From Candidatus Acidiferrum typicum (lineage in GTDB: Bacteria > Acidobacteriota > Terriglobia > Acidiferrales > UBA7541): a stretch of DNA of 6,017 bases. The position numbers were made by a program, and so were the translations under genes. The notes beneath the pieces are model-generated. The model searched no databases, was not told the DNA's origin, and saw only the letters and a program-made list of their open reading frames with translations. The DNA is taken from positions 1 through 6,017 of the forward strand of contig JAOAPW010000126.1 of assembly GCA_025463105.1 (NCBI GenBank), given 5' to 3'. Below are positions 1 through 6,017 of this stretch, in pieces; the stretch's first letter is position 1, and the number at the start of each line of letters is the position of its first letter.

Positions 1-1
1 T

Positions 2-1357
2 CCGGCGGAAGGACCGAGCAAGCTAGGCTTCGCTCCGATCGTGAAGGCGGTTTTGCCTGATGTCGTCAATATATCCACATCTAAAGTGGTTCGTGGCCAG
101 GCGCAGGCGCAACAAGTTCCAGAAGGAATGTTCAACGATCAATTTTTCCGTCAATTTTTCGGACCTGATGGGCAAGGCTTCAATAACCGGCAGCAAAATC
201 AAGCTCCTCGCTCACAGCGTGAAGAGAGCCTCGGCTCCGGCGTGATCGTAAGCCCCGATGGCTACATTCTGACCAACAATCACGTTATTGAGGGAGCTAC
301 GGACGTTAAAGTTACGCTTTCCAATAAGAAGCAATTGGAAGCGAAGGTGGTGGGCGCCGATCCCAAAACGGACGTCGCCGTTTTGAAAATAGAAGGAAGC
401 GGATACCCCGCGATTACCATTGGTGATTCTTCGAAAGTCCAGGTCGGCGATTACGCGCTGGCCGTTGGAGATCCGTTCGGTGTGGGACAGACCGTGACCA
501 TGGGAATTGTCAGCGCCATGAATCGCGGAAATCTGGGCATTGAAGATTACGAAGATTTCATTCAGACAGACGCTCCAATTAATCCGGGCAATTCCGGCGG
601 CGCGCTCGTCAACGATCGCGGCGAACTGATTGGCATCAACACGGCTATTCTTTCGCACGGATCCGGTGGGAATCAGGGAATCGGATTCGCGGTTCCGGTA
701 AATCTCGCGCGCCAGGTGATGGATCAGATTATGGATCACGGCAAAGTCACGAGAGCTTATCTTGGAATCGTCGTGCAGGATGTTACTCCCGGTATCGCGA
801 AGGCGATGGGACAGACTGAACTTCGCGGCGCGCTGGTCGGAGACGTCAAGGCTTCCAGCCCCGCCGGAAAAGCCGGTCTCCAGCGAGGCGACATCATCCT
901 GGAGATCAATGGCAAACAGGTTTCCGACAGCCGTGAACTTCGGATGAATATTTCAATGATGAAGCCGGACGCGGATGTGAAGCTGAAAGTCCTGCGCGAC
1001 GGCAAACAGAATGACATGACGGTCAAGCTTGGAGAATTGCCGACCTCGGAAGCGAAGGCAAATGGTCAAGAGGGCACGTCGAAGGATGCTCTGGAAGGAG
1101 TAACTCTGGAGAATCTCGATGCGGATTCGGCCAAGCAGTTGGGTCTTTCTCCAGCGACCAAGGGAGTTGTGGTTACCGACATCAGCCCGTCCAGCCCGGA
1201 AGCGGATTCCGGATTGCGGCGTGGCGACGTCATCCAGGAAGTAAATCACCAGCCGGTCAAGAACGTCTCGGAATTGAATGAGGCGGTTCGCAAGTCCGGC
1301 AAGAACCCGCTCCTGCTGGTGAATCGGCAAGGCAGCACATTATTCATCGCCGCGTAG
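2..1357 (+). CDS. Do/HtrA-family periplasmic serine endoprotease with two PDZ domains (5' end outside window)
   Basis: This is a trypsin-fold protease of the DegP/DegQ/HtrA family, which degrades or refolds damaged proteins in the cell envelope. The frame is open to the left edge, and residues before the GTG at 41 (ending GFAPI) run straight into the family segment IVKAVLPDVVNIS, so that GTG is internal and the true start and export signal lie upstream. Numbering from the codon at 41, a Gln-rich loop covers about 20-60. The protease domain covers about 62-232, with the catalytic triad His81 (TNNHV, base 281), Asp111 (TDVAVLKI, base 371) and Ser185 (GNSGGAL, base 593). PDZ1 covers about 239-330 and PDZ2 about 352-436, each carrying a matching GL-x-RGD-x-I-x-E-x-N segment (279-290 and 391-402). 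All catalytic residues are present and no frameshift is seen. Two PDZ domains fit DegP/DegQ rather than single-PDZ DegS. I cannot separate degP, degQ and mucD-type names, so no symbol is given. The gene ends with TAG, 26 bases before a strong terminator, and faces metH. Confidence 0.95.
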   Translation, partial: PAEGPSKLGFAPIVKAVLPDVVNISTSKVVRGQAQAQQVPEGMFNDQFFRQFFGPDGQGFNNRQQNQAPRSQREESLGSGVIVSPDGYILTNNHVIEGATDVKVTLSNKKQLEAKVVGADPKTDVAVLKIEGSGYPAITIGDSSKVQVGDYALAVGDPFGVGQTVTMGIVSAMNRGNLGIEDYEDFIQTDAPINPGNSGGALVNDRGELIGINTAILSHGSGGNQGIGFAVPVNLARQVMDQIMDHGKVTRAYLGIVVQDVTPGIAKAMGQTELRGALVGDVKASSPAGKAGLQRGDIILEINGKQVSDSRELRMNISMMKPDADVKLKVLRDGKQNDMTVKLGELPTSEAKANGQEGTSKDALEGVTLENLDADSAKQLGLSPATKGVVVTDISPSSPEADSGLRRGDVIQEVNHQPVKNVSELNEAVRKSGKNPLLLVNRQGSTLFIAA

Positions 1358-1382
1358 TTGAAGTGTTTTACCCCCTCAGTGG

Positions 1383-1424
1383 ATGCCGGCTCCAATCAAA
1401 TGATTGGAGCCGGCATTTGCATTT
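1383..1424 (+). terminator. Intrinsic terminator of the HtrA-family protease gene
   Basis: Bases 1383-1397 and 1402-1416 are perfectly complementary (15 bp, GC-rich outer half) around a four-base loop. They are followed by TTTGCATTTTT. The hairpin starts 26 bases after the protease stop codon, as expected of a rho-independent terminator. The same stem is read from the other side by any transcript escaping metH. On that strand there is no immediate T run, so its action there would be weaker. Confidence 0.85.
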
Positions 1425-1439
1425 TTCTCGGATTCGCGA

Positions 1440-1541
1440 GTAGCACAGACTTCAGTCTGTGTGCTTCTGATTTTGGTTTGATTTAAATAAAGCACAGAGA
1501 AAACCCAAAGAAAAAAGCACGCAGACTGAAGTCTGTGCTAC
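1440..1541. repeat. REPIN-like element: two palindromic REP-type arms in inverted orientation
   Basis: A 27-base arm at 1440-1466 is the inverse complement of 1515-1541 at 26 of 27 positions. The only difference is T1460 opposite G1521, which would still pair as G-U in + strand RNA. Each arm is itself a small hairpin, CAGAC-TTCA-GTCTG on one strand, so the element could fold either as two short hairpins or as one long cruciform with a 48-base AT-rich spacer (1467-1514). The spacer holds a partial extra copy of the arm core (AGCACAG, 1491-1497). This design matches bacterial REP doublets (REPINs), non-autonomous repeats spread in trans by a RAYT (TnpA-REP) transposase. None is encoded here. 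The structure is seen directly; membership of a genome-wide family is inferred. Confidence 0.75.
1511..1541 (-). terminator. Possible metH terminator formed by the right REP arm
   Basis: Read on the minus strand, the right arm folds as a 5-bp stem (CAGAC/GTCTG) with a TTCA loop. It extends by GCA/TGC across a two-base bulge and is followed at once by six T residues (1516 down to 1511). It lies 40 bases beyond the metH stop. The stem is short and interrupted, so termination strength is uncertain. The REP arm may be doing double duty as the metH terminator. Confidence 0.5.
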
Positions 1542-1580
1542 GAAAAACTTACACACTAAACGGATATGAAGAGGTGCGGA

Positions 1581-4500
1581 CTAGGAGGCGTCCGGATCGT
1601 AATTAAGATTCGGACTCAGCCAGCGCTCCACGATGCGCAGGTCCATGCCTTTGCGGCGGCTGTAATCTTCAATTTGGCCGCGATCGATTTTCCCCACCGC
1701 AAAATATTTTGACTCCGGATGCGAAAAGTAAAAGCCGCTCACAGACGCCGCTGGATACATGGCGAAGTTTTCCGTGAGATTTATTCCCGCGTTCATTTCG
1801 GCGCACAGCAAATCGAACAGAGGCCGCTTTTCGGTGTGATCGGGCAATGCGGGATAGCCCGGAGCGGGGCGAATGCCGCGATACCGCTCGCGCGTCAGAT
1901 CTTCGTGACTCAGCTTCTCGTCCTTGCCAAATCCCCACTCGATGCGCGCTTTTTTGTGCATCAGCTCGGCCAGACCTTCCGCGAGGCGGTCCGCCAGAGC
2001 TTTGGCCATCAAGGCATTGTAGTCGTCATTGTCTTTCTCAAACTTTTCGACAAGAGGTTCGATATGAAGACCCGTGGTCACCGCGAATGCGCCCAGGTAA
2101 TCCAGCTTGCCGCTTTCACGGGGAGCGATAAAATCTCCGACGGCGTAGTTTGGTTCCTGATTGCCTTTCAGTTGTTGCTGCCGCAGGGTATGAAACGTCG
2201 TGAGCAAATGCCGCGATTCATCCGCGTACACTTCAACATCCTCGAGAACGCTGTTGGCCGGAAAAAATCCGATCACGGCGCGCGCTTCGAGCAATTTATC
2301 GCGCACGATTGTGTCGAGCAACTTCTGTCCGTCGTCGAATAATTCTTTCGCTTTCGGGCCCACCCCTTCCTGCAGGAAGATTTTCGGATAAATTCCGCGC
2401 AATTCCCAGGCGTGGAAAAAAGGTGTCCAGTCAATGTAAGGAACGATCTCGCTCAGCGGCACAGGCTTGTAAACGCGCGTGCCCAGAAATGACGGCCGCG
2501 GCGGCGTGTATGCTGACCAATCGTAGACAGGCTTTTTGCCGCGCGCATCCGCCAGCGACAAGAGAGGCTGTGCCTTGCGCGACTGATGTTTCTCCCGTGC
2601 ACGCTCCTGCTCCTGGCGGTTTTCCTCCGCGTAGCGCTCTCGCAAATCCACGCTCACCAGATTTCCCATCACGCCGACGGCGCGGGAGGCATCCTGCACA
2701 TGCACGACGGCATGCGGGTACGCCGGCGCAATTTTCACAGCCGTATGTGTGCGGCTGGTCGTAGCTCCGCCGATGAGCAATGGAACGGTGAACCCTTCGC
2801 GCTCCATTTCTTTCGCGACGTGAACCATTTCCTCAAGAGAAGGAGTGATGAGGCCGCTCAGGCCGATCAAATCGGCTTTGCTTTCCCGGGCGGTCTTCAG
2901 AATTTTGTCGCTGGGCACCATCACGCCGAGATCAATCACCTCGTAGTTGTTGCAGCCGAGCACCACGCCAACGATATTTTTGCCGATATCGTGCACATCG
3001 CCCTTCACGGTGGCCATGACAATGCGTCCCTTGACGAACGTGCCCCCGCTGGCCTGCTTTTCAGCTTCGAGAAACGGCTGCAGATAAGCTACGGCCTTTT
3101 TCATCACGCGCGCGCTCTTGACGACCTGCGGCAAAAACATTCGCCCCGATCCAAATAAATCTCCTACGATATTCATCGCGCTCATCAGCGGACCTTCGAT
3201 CACGGCGAGCGGTTTTCCGTACTTTTGCCGGGCCTCTTCCGTGTCTTCCTCAATGTAATCCGCGATGCCCTTCACCAGTGCGTGCGCGAGGCGTTCCTCC
3301 AGAGTTCCCTTGCGCCAGGAATCTTCTTCCACTTCGCCTTTTACTTTCGCTTTCACCGTTTCCGTGAAAGCCAGCAGGCGTTCAGTCGAATCCGGCCTGC
3401 GATTCAGCAAAACATCTTCGACCAGTTGGAGAAGATCCTTCGGAATTTGTTCATAGATTGCGAGCTGGCCCGCATTGACGATGCCCATGTCGAGCCCCGC
3501 CTGAATCGCTCGATACAGAAACGCGGAGTGCATGGCCTCGCGCACCACATTGTGTCCGCGGAAAGAGAATGAAATGTTACTGACTCCTCCGCTCACCTTG
3601 GCGTACGGCAGCGTACTCTTGATCTGTCGCGTCGCTTCGATGAAGTCAACGGCGTAGTTATTGTGCTCCTCGATACCCGTCGCCACGGTCAGAATGTTCG
3701 GATCGAAAATAATATCTTCCGGTGCGACGCCGGCCTCCTCGGTGAGAATCTTGTACGATCGCCGGCAGACCTCCAATTTCCGCGTGGCCGAATCAGCCTG
3801 GCCCTTTTCGTCGAAGGCCATCACCACCATGGCCGCGCCGTAGCGGCGGATCAAACGCGCGCGCTCACGGAAAGCTTCTTCGCCCTCTTTCAAGCTGATA
3901 GAATTGACGATGCCTCTGCCCTGCACGCATTTCAGCCCGGCCTCGATCACTTTCCAGTTCGAGCTGTCGATCATGATCGGCACGCGGGCAATGTCCGGCT
4001 CCGCCGCGATGTGATGCAAAAAAGTAGACATGGCCTGCTCGGAATCGAGCATGGCCTCGTCCATGTTTACATCGATAATCTGCGCGCCGTTTTCAACTTG
4101 CTGCCGGGCCACTGACAATGCCGCTTCGTATTGGCCGCCCAGAACCAGTTTGGAAAAACTTGGCGAGCCGGTGACGTTCGTCCGTTCGCCGATATTGACG
4201 AAGCGGGAGTCGGGACGAAGCACGAGAGGTTCGAGTCCGCTGAATCGTGTGTAGCGTTCCGGCTTCGAGAGAACATGCGGCGGAAGTCCTCGCAGTGCGT
4301 CGGCTATGGCTTTGATGTGACCAGGCGTAGTTCCGCAGCAGCCGCCGGCGATATTCAGCCAGCCGCTCGACGCAAAATCGTGCATATCCGCGGACATCGT
4401 TTCGGGCGTCTCATCGAATCCGCCAAATGCGTTGGGAAGTCCCGCATTCGGGTGGCAACTGATGTGAATCGGCGCAAGATGCGAAAGCTCTTCGACATAA

Positions 4501-5276
4501 GGCCGCATCTGCTTGGCGCCGAGCGCGCAATTAATCCCCACGCTCAGCAGATCCATGTGCGAAATCGAAATCCAAAACGCCTCAATAGTCTGCCCGGAAA
4601 GAGTGCGCCCGCTCCTGTCCGTGATCGTTCCAGACACCATGATGGGCACGCGCTGACCGGACGCCTCAAAATATTCGTCGATAGCGAAAAGCGCCGCCTT
4701 TGCATTCAGCGTATCGAAAACCGTTTCGACCAGGAGGATATCAACGCCGCCTTCCACCAGGCCGCGCACTTGTTCGTAGTAGATCTCTCGCAATTTATCG
4801 AAAGTGACGCCTCGAGAAGCCGGGCTGTTCACGTCCTGCGACATTGAAGCCGTACGATTCGTGGGACCCATCGATCCAGCCACGAAAAAATGCCGGCCGG
4901 GATGAGACACTTCAAATTCGTCGGCGACCTCGCGCGCAATTTTCGCGCCCGCGACATTAAGCTCGTGAACGTGATTTTCCAGGCTGTAATCGAGAGTAGA
5001 AATCGCGTTCGAGTTGAACGTGTTGGTCTTGATGATGTCGGCGCCGGCTTCAAGGTATTGCCGCTGAATGGTCTGCACGATCTGCGGCTGCGTAATATTC
5101 AGCACGTCGTAATTTTGCCGCAGGTCCCTTGGATGCTTCGCGAACTGGGTGCCCCGAAAAGTGGCTTCGTCCAGCTGCTGCGCCTGGATCATCGTGCCCA
5201 TGGCGCCATCCAAAATGACAATCCTCTCCTTCAGGAGATTCTTCAGCGCCGCAATTCGTGCCTCTCTTCGGTCCAA
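1581..5276 (-). CDS. metH: Cobalamin-dependent methionine synthase, full length
   Basis: MetH transfers the methyl group of 5-methyltetrahydrofolate via methylcobalamin to homocysteine, giving methionine and tetrahydrofolate in the cytoplasm. All modules are present in the usual order across 1231 residues, against 1227 in E. coli. The homocysteine domain covers about 1-330, with zinc ligands Cys250 (INCALG) and Cys313/Cys314 (GGCCGTTPGH). The pterin-binding domain covers about 355-620 (NIGERTNVTGS; DVNMDEAMLDSE). The cobalamin cap covers about 650-745. The B12 Rossmann domain covers about 748-885, with cobalt ligand His762 in GDVHDIGKN, Ser813 in SGLITPSLEEM and a GGATTSR loop. The SAM-dependent reactivation domain covers about 915-1231, with Asp949 and RPAPGY (Arg1136, Tyr1141). 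The start is TTG, with GGAG five bases upstream at 5282-5285. No in-frame ATG or GTG lies between it and the upstream stop, and the N-terminus aligns in length with E. coli MetH. The stop is TAG. It appears to be transcribed alone. The reactivation domain implies a flavodoxin-type reductase partner encoded elsewhere. Confidence 0.98.
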   Translation of the reverse strand: MDRREARIAALKNLLKERIVILDGAMGTMIQAQQLDEATFRGTQFAKHPRDLRQNYDVLNITQPQIVQTIQRQYLEAGADIIKTNTFNSNAISTLDYSLENHVHELNVAGAKIAREVADEFEVSHPGRHFFVAGSMGPTNRTASMSQDVNSPASRGVTFDKLREIYYEQVRGLVEGGVDILLVETVFDTLNAKAALFAIDEYFEASGQRVPIMVSGTITDRSGRTLSGQTIEAFWISISHMDLLSVGINCALGAKQMRPYVEELSHLAPIHISCHPNAGLPNAFGGFDETPETMSADMHDFASSGWLNIAGGCCGTTPGHIKAIADALRGLPPHVLSKPERYTRFSGLEPLVLRPDSRFVNIGERTNVTGSPSFSKLVLGGQYEAALSVARQQVENGAQIIDVNMDEAMLDSEQAMSTFLHHIAAEPDIARVPIMIDSSNWKVIEAGLKCVQGRGIVNSISLKEGEEAFRERARLIRRYGAAMVVMAFDEKGQADSATRKLEVCRRSYKILTEEAGVAPEDIIFDPNILTVATGIEEHNNYAVDFIEATRQIKSTLPYAKVSGGVSNISFSFRGHNVVREAMHSAFLYRAIQAGLDMGIVNAGQLAIYEQIPKDLLQLVEDVLLNRRPDSTERLLAFTETVKAKVKGEVEEDSWRKGTLEERLAHALVKGIADYIEEDTEEARQKYGKPLAVIEGPLMSAMNIVGDLFGSGRMFLPQVVKSARVMKKAVAYLQPFLEAEKQASGGTFVKGRIVMATVKGDVHDIGKNIVGVVLGCNNYEVIDLGVMVPSDKILKTARESKADLIGLSGLITPSLEEMVHVAKEMEREGFTVPLLIGGATTSRTHTAVKIAPAYPHAVVHVQDASRAVGVMGNLVSVDLRERYAEENRQEQERAREKHQSRKAQPLLSLADARGKKPVYDWSAYTPPRPSFLGTRVYKPVPLSEIVPYIDWTPFFHAWELRGIYPKIFLQEGVGPKAKELFDDGQKLLDTIVRDKLLEARAVIGFFPANSVLEDVEVYADESRHLLTTFHTLRQQQLKGNQEPNYAVGDFIAPRESGKLDYLGAFAVTTGLHIEPLVEKFEKDNDDYNALMAKALADRLAEGLAELMHKKARIEWGFGKDEKLSHEDLTRERYRGIRPAPGYPALPDHTEKRPLFDLLCAEMNAGINLTENFAMYPAASVSGFYFSHPESKYFAVGKIDRGQIEDYSRRKGMDLRIVERWLSPNLNYDPDAS

Positions 5277-5281
5277 CGATG

Positions 5282-5285
5282 CTCC
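5282..5285 (-). promoter_or_regulatory. Ribosome binding site supporting the TTG start of metH
   Basis: The minus strand reads GGAG, within a purine-rich run (5282-5292), followed by five bases and then TTG at 5276-5274. The two nearby ATG triplets on this strand, at 5307 and 5296, are out of frame with metH. The only other in-frame start-like codon before the upstream stop is ATT, so this site decides the start. Confidence 0.6.
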
Positions 5286-5417
5286 GCCTCTCTCATGCCG
5301 GTCCCATGCAAAATAAGGTAATGGGAATGCTTCTCTAATAGTTTACCGCGTGGATCGTTTTCTCTGCAGTCTGATTCTTGCCCAGTGCCCCGTGGACTCG
5401 GCCAACGGCATGTACCA

Positions 5418-5447
5418 TTGACGCTTGGCGTTTACTAAGAGTATGGT
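5418..5447 (+). promoter_or_regulatory. Candidate promoter for the small membrane-protein gene
   Basis: TTGACG at 5418-5423 (five of six to the consensus -35) is followed after 18 bases by TATGGT at 5442-5447 (four of six to the -10). A start site about seven bases past the -10 falls at the A of the ATG at 5454, which would give a leaderless mRNA. This agrees with the absence of a good Shine-Dalgarno sequence there. Pattern match only. Confidence 0.35.
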
Positions 5448-5453
5448 TGACAC

Positions 5454-5774
5454 ATGAAATCGCGGGCCACTACGCGAATTGTTACTCTTGTTTTAGCGAT
5501 CTGCCTCGTGTGCCCGCTCGTCGACATGTTTGATTATTGGGACCACGCGCCCCAGACTGGAAATGACACCGAATACACTTTCATGATTCTCGGATTGTGT
5601 GTCGGAGCCTTATACACTGTTGCGCGGACGGTCCTTAAGATTACTGGAAATCCACGATCAAAGAGAGTTGCCGTCACACATGGCGTTCTTTCTACTTGTT
5701 CTCGCGCCTCGGTCGTTCTCGATGTCCAGGCTTTAATTTCTGCAAGCCCTCCTCTAGCCGCTCTGCGAATCTAG
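5454..5774 (+). CDS. Small hypothetical protein with two predicted membrane segments
   Basis: This 106-residue protein has no function I can name. A basic N-terminus (KSRATTR) leads into a hydrophobic segment at about 9-25. An acidic, aromatic loop follows, with FDYWDH at 26-31 and TGNDTEY at 35-41, then a second hydrophobic segment at about 42-60. A basic stretch, KITGNPRSKR (62-71), follows, and the tail of about 35 residues ends in SPPLAALRI. By the positive-inside rule both ends would be cytoplasmic and the short loop outside. Two cysteines (17, 20) lie in the first segment and one (49) in the second. I recall similar short acidobacterial proteins sharing the WDH/TGNDTEY loop and a PP...LRI ending, but could not check this. 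The start is ATG, with no clear ribosome binding site in the preceding bases and only a GAG 13 bases away. The next in-frame ATG, at 5526, would lose the first membrane segment. It is divergent from metH. Confidence 0.7.
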   Translation: MKSRATTRIVTLVLAICLVCPLVDMFDYWDHAPQTGNDTEYTFMILGLCVGALYTVARTVLKITGNPRSKRVAVTHGVLSTCSRASVVLDVQALISASPPLAALRI

Positions 5775-5982
5775 TACTCCGCCCCAAAATCTATTCGGCG
5801 CGAGCCCGCCTTTTTCGGTTGGTGTATCTATTTTAAGGCCAACGAAACCGTATGGGTAGAGCTTCAGGCGCCAATATCCTTTCATTAGATGCTGTTCGTG
5901 CTGAAACGATGGCGGGCTGCAGTTCGGAGCCACGCTTCGTCCAATACACTCGCTCTTCAAGAGAGGGGCCGAGGGGCAAACA
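5775..5982. other. Region without an identified gene
   Basis: No gene is recognised here. Directly after the small gene, bases 5797-5800 and 5807-5810 form a 4-bp GC stem followed by five T residues (5811-5815), which is a weak terminator candidate. A bulged inverted repeat lies at 5814-5822 and 5839-5846. The minus strand is open from the right edge down to 5754, but overlaps the 3' end of the small gene, has only TTG at its left limit and contains no recognised motif. A plus-strand frame of 42 codons (5889-6017) lacks a ribosome binding site. This may simply be non-coding. Confidence 0.4.
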
Positions 5983-6017
5983 ATGGAATACGCAATCGAT
6001 GCGACGGGACCCAATGA
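5983..6017 (+). CDS. Possible 5' end of a gene running off the right edge
   Basis: An ATG at 5983 opens a frame with 11 complete codons (MEYAIDATGPN) that is still open at the window end. GAGGGG lies seven bases upstream at 5971-5976, a better ribosome binding site than that of the preceding small gene. Too little protein is visible to identify it, so this rests on the start signal alone and could be chance. Confidence 0.3.
   Translation, partial: MEYAIDATGPN

Larger units (their letters stand above)
5277..5453. other. Divergent intergenic region between metH and the small membrane-protein gene
   Basis: This 177-base spacer must carry the metH promoter, but I see no convincing -35/-10 pair on the minus strand. 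Near the metH start is a weak 6-bp inverted repeat (TCCCAT 5302-5307, ATGGGA 5321-5326, 13-base loop) that would lie in the metH leader. I looked for a cobalamin riboswitch (the B12 box and its receptor hairpin), which often controls B12-related genes, and for an S-box. Neither is recognisable, and the region is short for either plus a promoter. Confidence 0.5.

Noticed and set aside
41..43. GTG as the start codon of the protease gene
   Set aside because: The frame is open to the left edge and the upstream residues continue the family sequence. Starting here would also remove the export signal expected for a periplasmic protease.
212..739. 175-codon open frame antisense to the protease domain
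   Set aside because: It lies wholly opposite a gene with an intact catalytic triad, and its translation has no family features.
1440..1541. Insertion sequence or MITE with target-site duplication
   Set aside because: No transposase frame is present and I see no direct repeats flanking the element. The self-palindromic arms fit a REP doublet better than terminal inverted repeats.
1440..1541. CRISPR array
   Set aside because: There are only two main copies, in inverted rather than direct orientation, with no regular spacers.
4131..4847. 238-codon open frame on the plus strand inside metH
   Set aside because: It is antisense to a conserved MetH region (homocysteine and pterin domains) and its translation shows no recognisable domain. 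It is a shadow of metH codon usage, as are the frames at 1719-2342 and 2586-3158.
5277..5453. Cobalamin riboswitch or S-box upstream of metH
   Set aside because: A GGCACTGGG stretch on the minus strand faintly recalls the B12 box, but the rest of the conserved core is absent and the region is too short for the full aptamer plus a promoter.
5889..6017. 42-codon plus-strand frame ending exactly at the window edge
   Set aside because: It has no ribosome binding site, an Arg-rich low-information translation and no recognisable motif. Its ending at the window edge is probably chance.

Overview
The window is ordinary chromosomal bacterial DNA of moderate GC content. It holds two well-recognised housekeeping genes facing each other, one small membrane-protein gene, and a repeat-rich convergent spacer. 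The best guess for the host is a member of the Acidobacteriota (Terriglobia-like). This is inference from memory: the palindromic repeat in the spacer and the small protein with a TGNDTEY motif both resemble things I associate with that phylum. No sequence search was possible.

Layout. Positions 2-1357 (+) hold most of a Do/HtrA-family serine protease with two PDZ domains. Its N-terminus, including any export signal, lies left of the window. Positions 1358-1580 are a 223-base convergent spacer with two structures. The first is a strong intrinsic terminator for the protease gene (stem 1383-1416). The second is a 102-base inverted repeat (1440-1541) whose arms are each a small palindrome, i.e. 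a REP-doublet (REPIN-like) element. Positions 1581-5276 (-) hold a complete, five-module cobalamin-dependent methionine synthase, metH, starting at TTG. Positions 5277-5453 are a divergent promoter region. Positions 5454-5774 (+) encode a 106-residue protein with two predicted membrane segments. Positions 5775-6017 hold no gene I can identify, except a possible gene start at 5983 with a good ribosome binding site that runs off the right edge.

The genes do not form an evident pathway. The protease handles envelope protein quality control, MetH makes methionine and recycles methyltetrahydrofolate in the cytoplasm, and the small protein has no known role. I found no defence system, CRISPR array, rRNA or tRNA gene, or transposase. 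The most interesting points are modest: the REPIN-like element that may also terminate metH, the possible leaderless start of the small membrane-protein gene, and the unresolved right end. I see no evidence of a novel multi-gene system.
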